Assembly: GCF_029167625.1 (NCBI RefSeq)
Contig: NZ_CP119145.1
Coordinates: 7,068,001-7,132,000 of the forward strand
Reading direction: 5' to 3'
DNA from: Streptomyces sp. AM 4-1-1
Lineage (GTDB): Bacteria > Actinomycetota > Actinomycetes > Streptomycetales > Streptomycetaceae
Length of the DNA stretch: 64,000 nucleotides
Below the pieces are notes generated by a model. It did not search any database. It was not told the DNA's origin and worked only from the letters and a program-made list of their open reading frames with translations. The position numbers were made by a program, and so were the translations under genes. Position 1 is the first letter of the stretch, and each line of letters opens with the position of its first letter. This document shows positions 62,228 to 64,000 of this stretch, in pieces.

Positions 62228-63496
62228 ATGCCTTTCACGCCACTTCACCGCATACTCGGGCTCGCGCCTGGGCCACTGACCGGTGACATCCTGGACGCCG
62301 CCGTAACAGCTGGCGTGACGGAACACAGCGACTTGGACTGGAAGTCCGAGCTGCCGCCCGCCAAAGGTCTGCCGCAGACAGACTTCCCGAAGGATGTCGC
62401 GGCCATGGCGAACAGCGGCGGCGGTGTGATCGTTTACGGCGTACAAGAGACGCAGAAGGCGGCGACTAGCCGCGTCGATGTCGGCGAGTTCGATGAGGGC
62501 CACGAGCGGGCACTGCGAAGCGCCGCGATCACTGCGATCTCTCCGCCAGTGTTCGGGCTGGGTGTGCACCGTGTGGGCGAGGCAGGGAACAGGGCCGTGG
62601 TGGTGGAGATCCCGGCTAGCGTCGACGGTCCGCACCTGATCTATCGGCACGACTATTTTGGCGCTCCCGTCCGCAACGACGCCGACACGGTATGGATGAA
62701 GGAACGCCAGATCGAGGCCATGTACCGTGCTCGCTTCGACGAGCGCCGCCACGCGACCGAGGCCCTGGACTCGCTGTTCACCGAAGCCGCCGCCGGGCGC
62801 GACAGCCGCAAGCGGGCGTGGCTGATCGCGGTTGCCCACCCGCGGCTCCCTCTCGTTCGCGAGAGGCTGACGCGCGACCAGGCGCAGAAGGTGATGTCCA
62901 AGGCAGAGAGCCTTGCCTTGATGTACGCGGGGCGGGGTGGTGTTCACCCCCTGGAGAGCGTGAACCGGCTCAACCCTCGCCCTGGCCTGCGCCGGTGGGT
63001 CCTGGTGAACACGGCAGCGGCCGCCTACTCCTTGTGGAAGGAGGCGTGGGCCACCATCCACCACGACGGATCGGTCACCCTGGCGGCCGCTGTGGGCGGA
63101 CACCGGCGTGCTGCTTCGGGCGCTGAGGGCGGGGAGTTCTTCGAGGGCCGCCACGTCGAGTCCTCTGCCATCGAGTGCTCGATCGCGGACATGATGGCGT
63201 TGGTCCGAGCGACTGCGGACCTGACCGGTGCCGGCGAGTACGACGTGCGTGTCGGAGTCGAGTGGGCTGGCGAAGGGCCGCTGACAATTCTGACCCGGGA
63301 CACCATGGGCTTCGTTTACGACGAGGTGTCGACCCCTCTGCATCGGTATACGCCTGTCGAGACGACTGTGAATGCAGTTGCTTCTGACCCGGACTTTTTC
63401 TGGCAGGTGCACGACCTGGCGCAGGACTGCGTGAACCAGGGCGGTGTGTCGAACGTTCTGATGATCCGCCCTCCAGAGCGTGACGGGTCGGCGTAG
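62228..63496 (+). CDS. AlbA_2/Schlafen-type putative nucleic-acid-binding protein (422 aa)
   Basis: Residues 30-170 form the AlbA_2 domain: DLDWKSELPPAKGLPQTDFP, KDVAAMANSGGGVIVYGVQE (the conserved ANSxGG box), then RAVVVEIPASVDGPHLIYRH and PVRNDADTVWMKERQIEAMY. The last segment corresponds to the R/Y-containing end of this family. The C-terminal 250 residues are not recognised (RKRAWLIAVAHPRLPLVRER, EGGEFFEGRHVESSAIECSI, TRDTMGFVYDEVSTPLHRYT). It is the same domain class as the frameshifted gene at 17.6-19.0 kb. Stand-alone AlbA_2 proteins are often found in defence islands. Confidence 0.8.
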   Translation: MPFTPLHRILGLAPGPLTGDILDAAVTAGVTEHSDLDWKSELPPAKGLPQTDFPKDVAAMANSGGGVIVYGVQETQKAATSRVDVGEFDEGHERALRSAAITAISPPVFGLGVHRVGEAGNRAVVVEIPASVDGPHLIYRHDYFGAPVRNDADTVWMKERQIEAMYRARFDERRHATEALDSLFTEAAAGRDSRKRAWLIAVAHPRLPLVRERLTRDQAQKVMSKAESLALMYAGRGGVHPLESVNRLNPRPGLRRWVLVNTAAAAYSLWKEAWATIHHDGSVTLAAAVGGHRRAASGAEGGEFFEGRHVESSAIECSIADMMALVRATADLTGAGEYDVRVGVEWAGEGPLTILTRDTMGFVYDEVSTPLHRYTPVETTVNAVASDPDFFWQVHDLAQDCVNQGGVSNVLMIRPPERDGSA

Positions 63497-63907
63497 CTGA
63501 GCTGCTCCCTGCGGGCCTGCTGTTACCGATTCGTTCGTCCCAGAAGCCGGTGCGAGCGATGGCGTCGGCGGTGACAGGTGGGGTGCGGTCGACAAGGAGA
63601 GGGTGGGGACGGGACCCGCGGTCTCCTTCTTGCGGGAGCCGGTTCGTGGCTACAGTCCAGGCCATGGCTTCTCCCGAGGCACTCGCAGCGCGCGCACTTG
63701 CCCAGGCCGCGGTGAAGCTGGCGCAGAGAAAGACCGCCTGCCCCGGGCCGCTGCCGGGGCAGGTCATGGCGCCTCGCATCTGAGGCGTCCATCGCGCCAT
63801 GACCAGCACCGCTCGGCCCTCCGCCCAGCACTGCGAGCCTGACTCGACAGCCGTCCTGGACGCTGCAAACTGCTGACTGCCCGGCGAAGTTCTGGGATCA
63901 TCGGCTG
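63497..63907. other. No supported gene (410 bases)
   Basis: A 39-codon frame from ATG 63664 (MASPEALAARALAQAAVKLA) has coding-like bias but a weak ribosome binding site and no homologue I know; I do not call it. CCCCGGGCCGCTGCCGGGGC near 63738 could form a weak hairpin. Confidence 0.35.
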
Positions 63908-64000
63908 ATGGTCAGCAGCAGGTACCGCTCGGGACTTCGGCAGCAGCTGGACGCTGTCGTCTCGCGCCACCTCAGCGGGAACACGCACGCCACCCTCAAC
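63908..64000 (+). CDS. Possible N-terminal end of a gene running off the window
   Basis: From ATG 63908 the frame stays open to the window end (VSSRYRSGLRQQLDAVVSRH, LSGNTHATLN). It has high third-position GC but no strong ribosome binding site, so it is only a candidate. Confidence 0.3.
   Translation, partial: MVSSRYRSGLRQQLDAVVSRHLSGNTHATLN

Noticed and set aside
1..64000. Telomere ends, tRNA or rRNA genes
   Set aside because: No set of packed telomeric palindromes, cloverleaf or rRNA core sequence was noticed anywhere in the window despite tap-tpg.

Overview
The window is very GC-rich, actinobacterial DNA. Several genes point to a Streptomyces (or close relative) linear replicon, most likely a linear plasmid or a chromosome-arm accessory region. 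The strongest evidence is an intact tap-tpg pair (telomere-associated protein plus telomere terminal protein, 13.7-16.4 kb) and a plasmid-type parA-parB operon (50.3-52.7 kb) with four identical 20-bp palindromes that look like its centromere. A truncated MobF-type relaxase, many insertion sequences (IS3, IS630, IS30, IS1380, ISL3 and Tn3 remains), two group II introns and an orphan CRISPR array fit a mosaic mobile replicon. No telomere, tRNA, rRNA or cas gene was seen.

Layout. 0-2 kb: IS3 debris and broken genes. 2.2-5.7 kb: a secreted Rhs/YD-repeat protein followed by a 27-residue membrane peptide. 5.7-7.1 kb: gene-poor, with one strong terminator. 7.1-13.2 kb: small accessory genes, including a sigma-factor operon, a RelE-like toxin-antitoxin pair and a short-chain dehydrogenase homologue without its Tyr-x3-Lys motif. 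13.7-17 kb: tap-tpg and a third gene. 17.6-22.6 kb: a divergent pair of defence-like genes (AlbA_2/Schlafen-type, and PD-(D/E)XK-type nuclease plus helical repeats), with an IS630 inserted exactly at the 3' end of the second. 23-47.6 kb: a segment bounded by two inverted, apparently identical 1525-bp IS3 copies. It holds an IS30 whose transposase gene is split by a group II intron, a Tn3 transposase fragment, an 18-repeat CRISPR array, a Zn-ribbon peptide, a coiled-coil protein, a sigma-like/phosphoribosyltransferase/HAD operon, an aminoglycoside-phosphotransferase-like gene, a PIN-type toxin-antitoxin pair with a 24-bp palindromic operator, an AbiE-like pair separated by an IS1380, and a second group II intron. 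47.6-56 kb: peptidase E, small accessory genes, parAB and a KAP-type P-loop NTPase. 56-61 kb: a relaxase fragment abutting a three-gene tyrosine-recombinase module (recombinase, small HTH protein, large Zn-finger protein). 61-64 kb: a hypothetical gene and a second AlbA_2-type protein.

How parts fit together. Tap and Tpg would recruit and prime telomere end-patching, and ParA/ParB with the palindromes would segregate the replicon. The relaxase remnant suggests past conjugative ability. The toxin-antitoxin pairs and the nuclease, AlbA_2 and KAP genes would act in stabilisation or defence.

Five otherwise coherent genes each lack one base in a C or G run: two places in the 17.6-19.0 kb gene, and one place each in the 49.6 kb gene, parB and the 58.7 kb Zn-finger gene. 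Adding one base at each site restores the whole frame. I therefore suspect assembly indels rather than gene decay.
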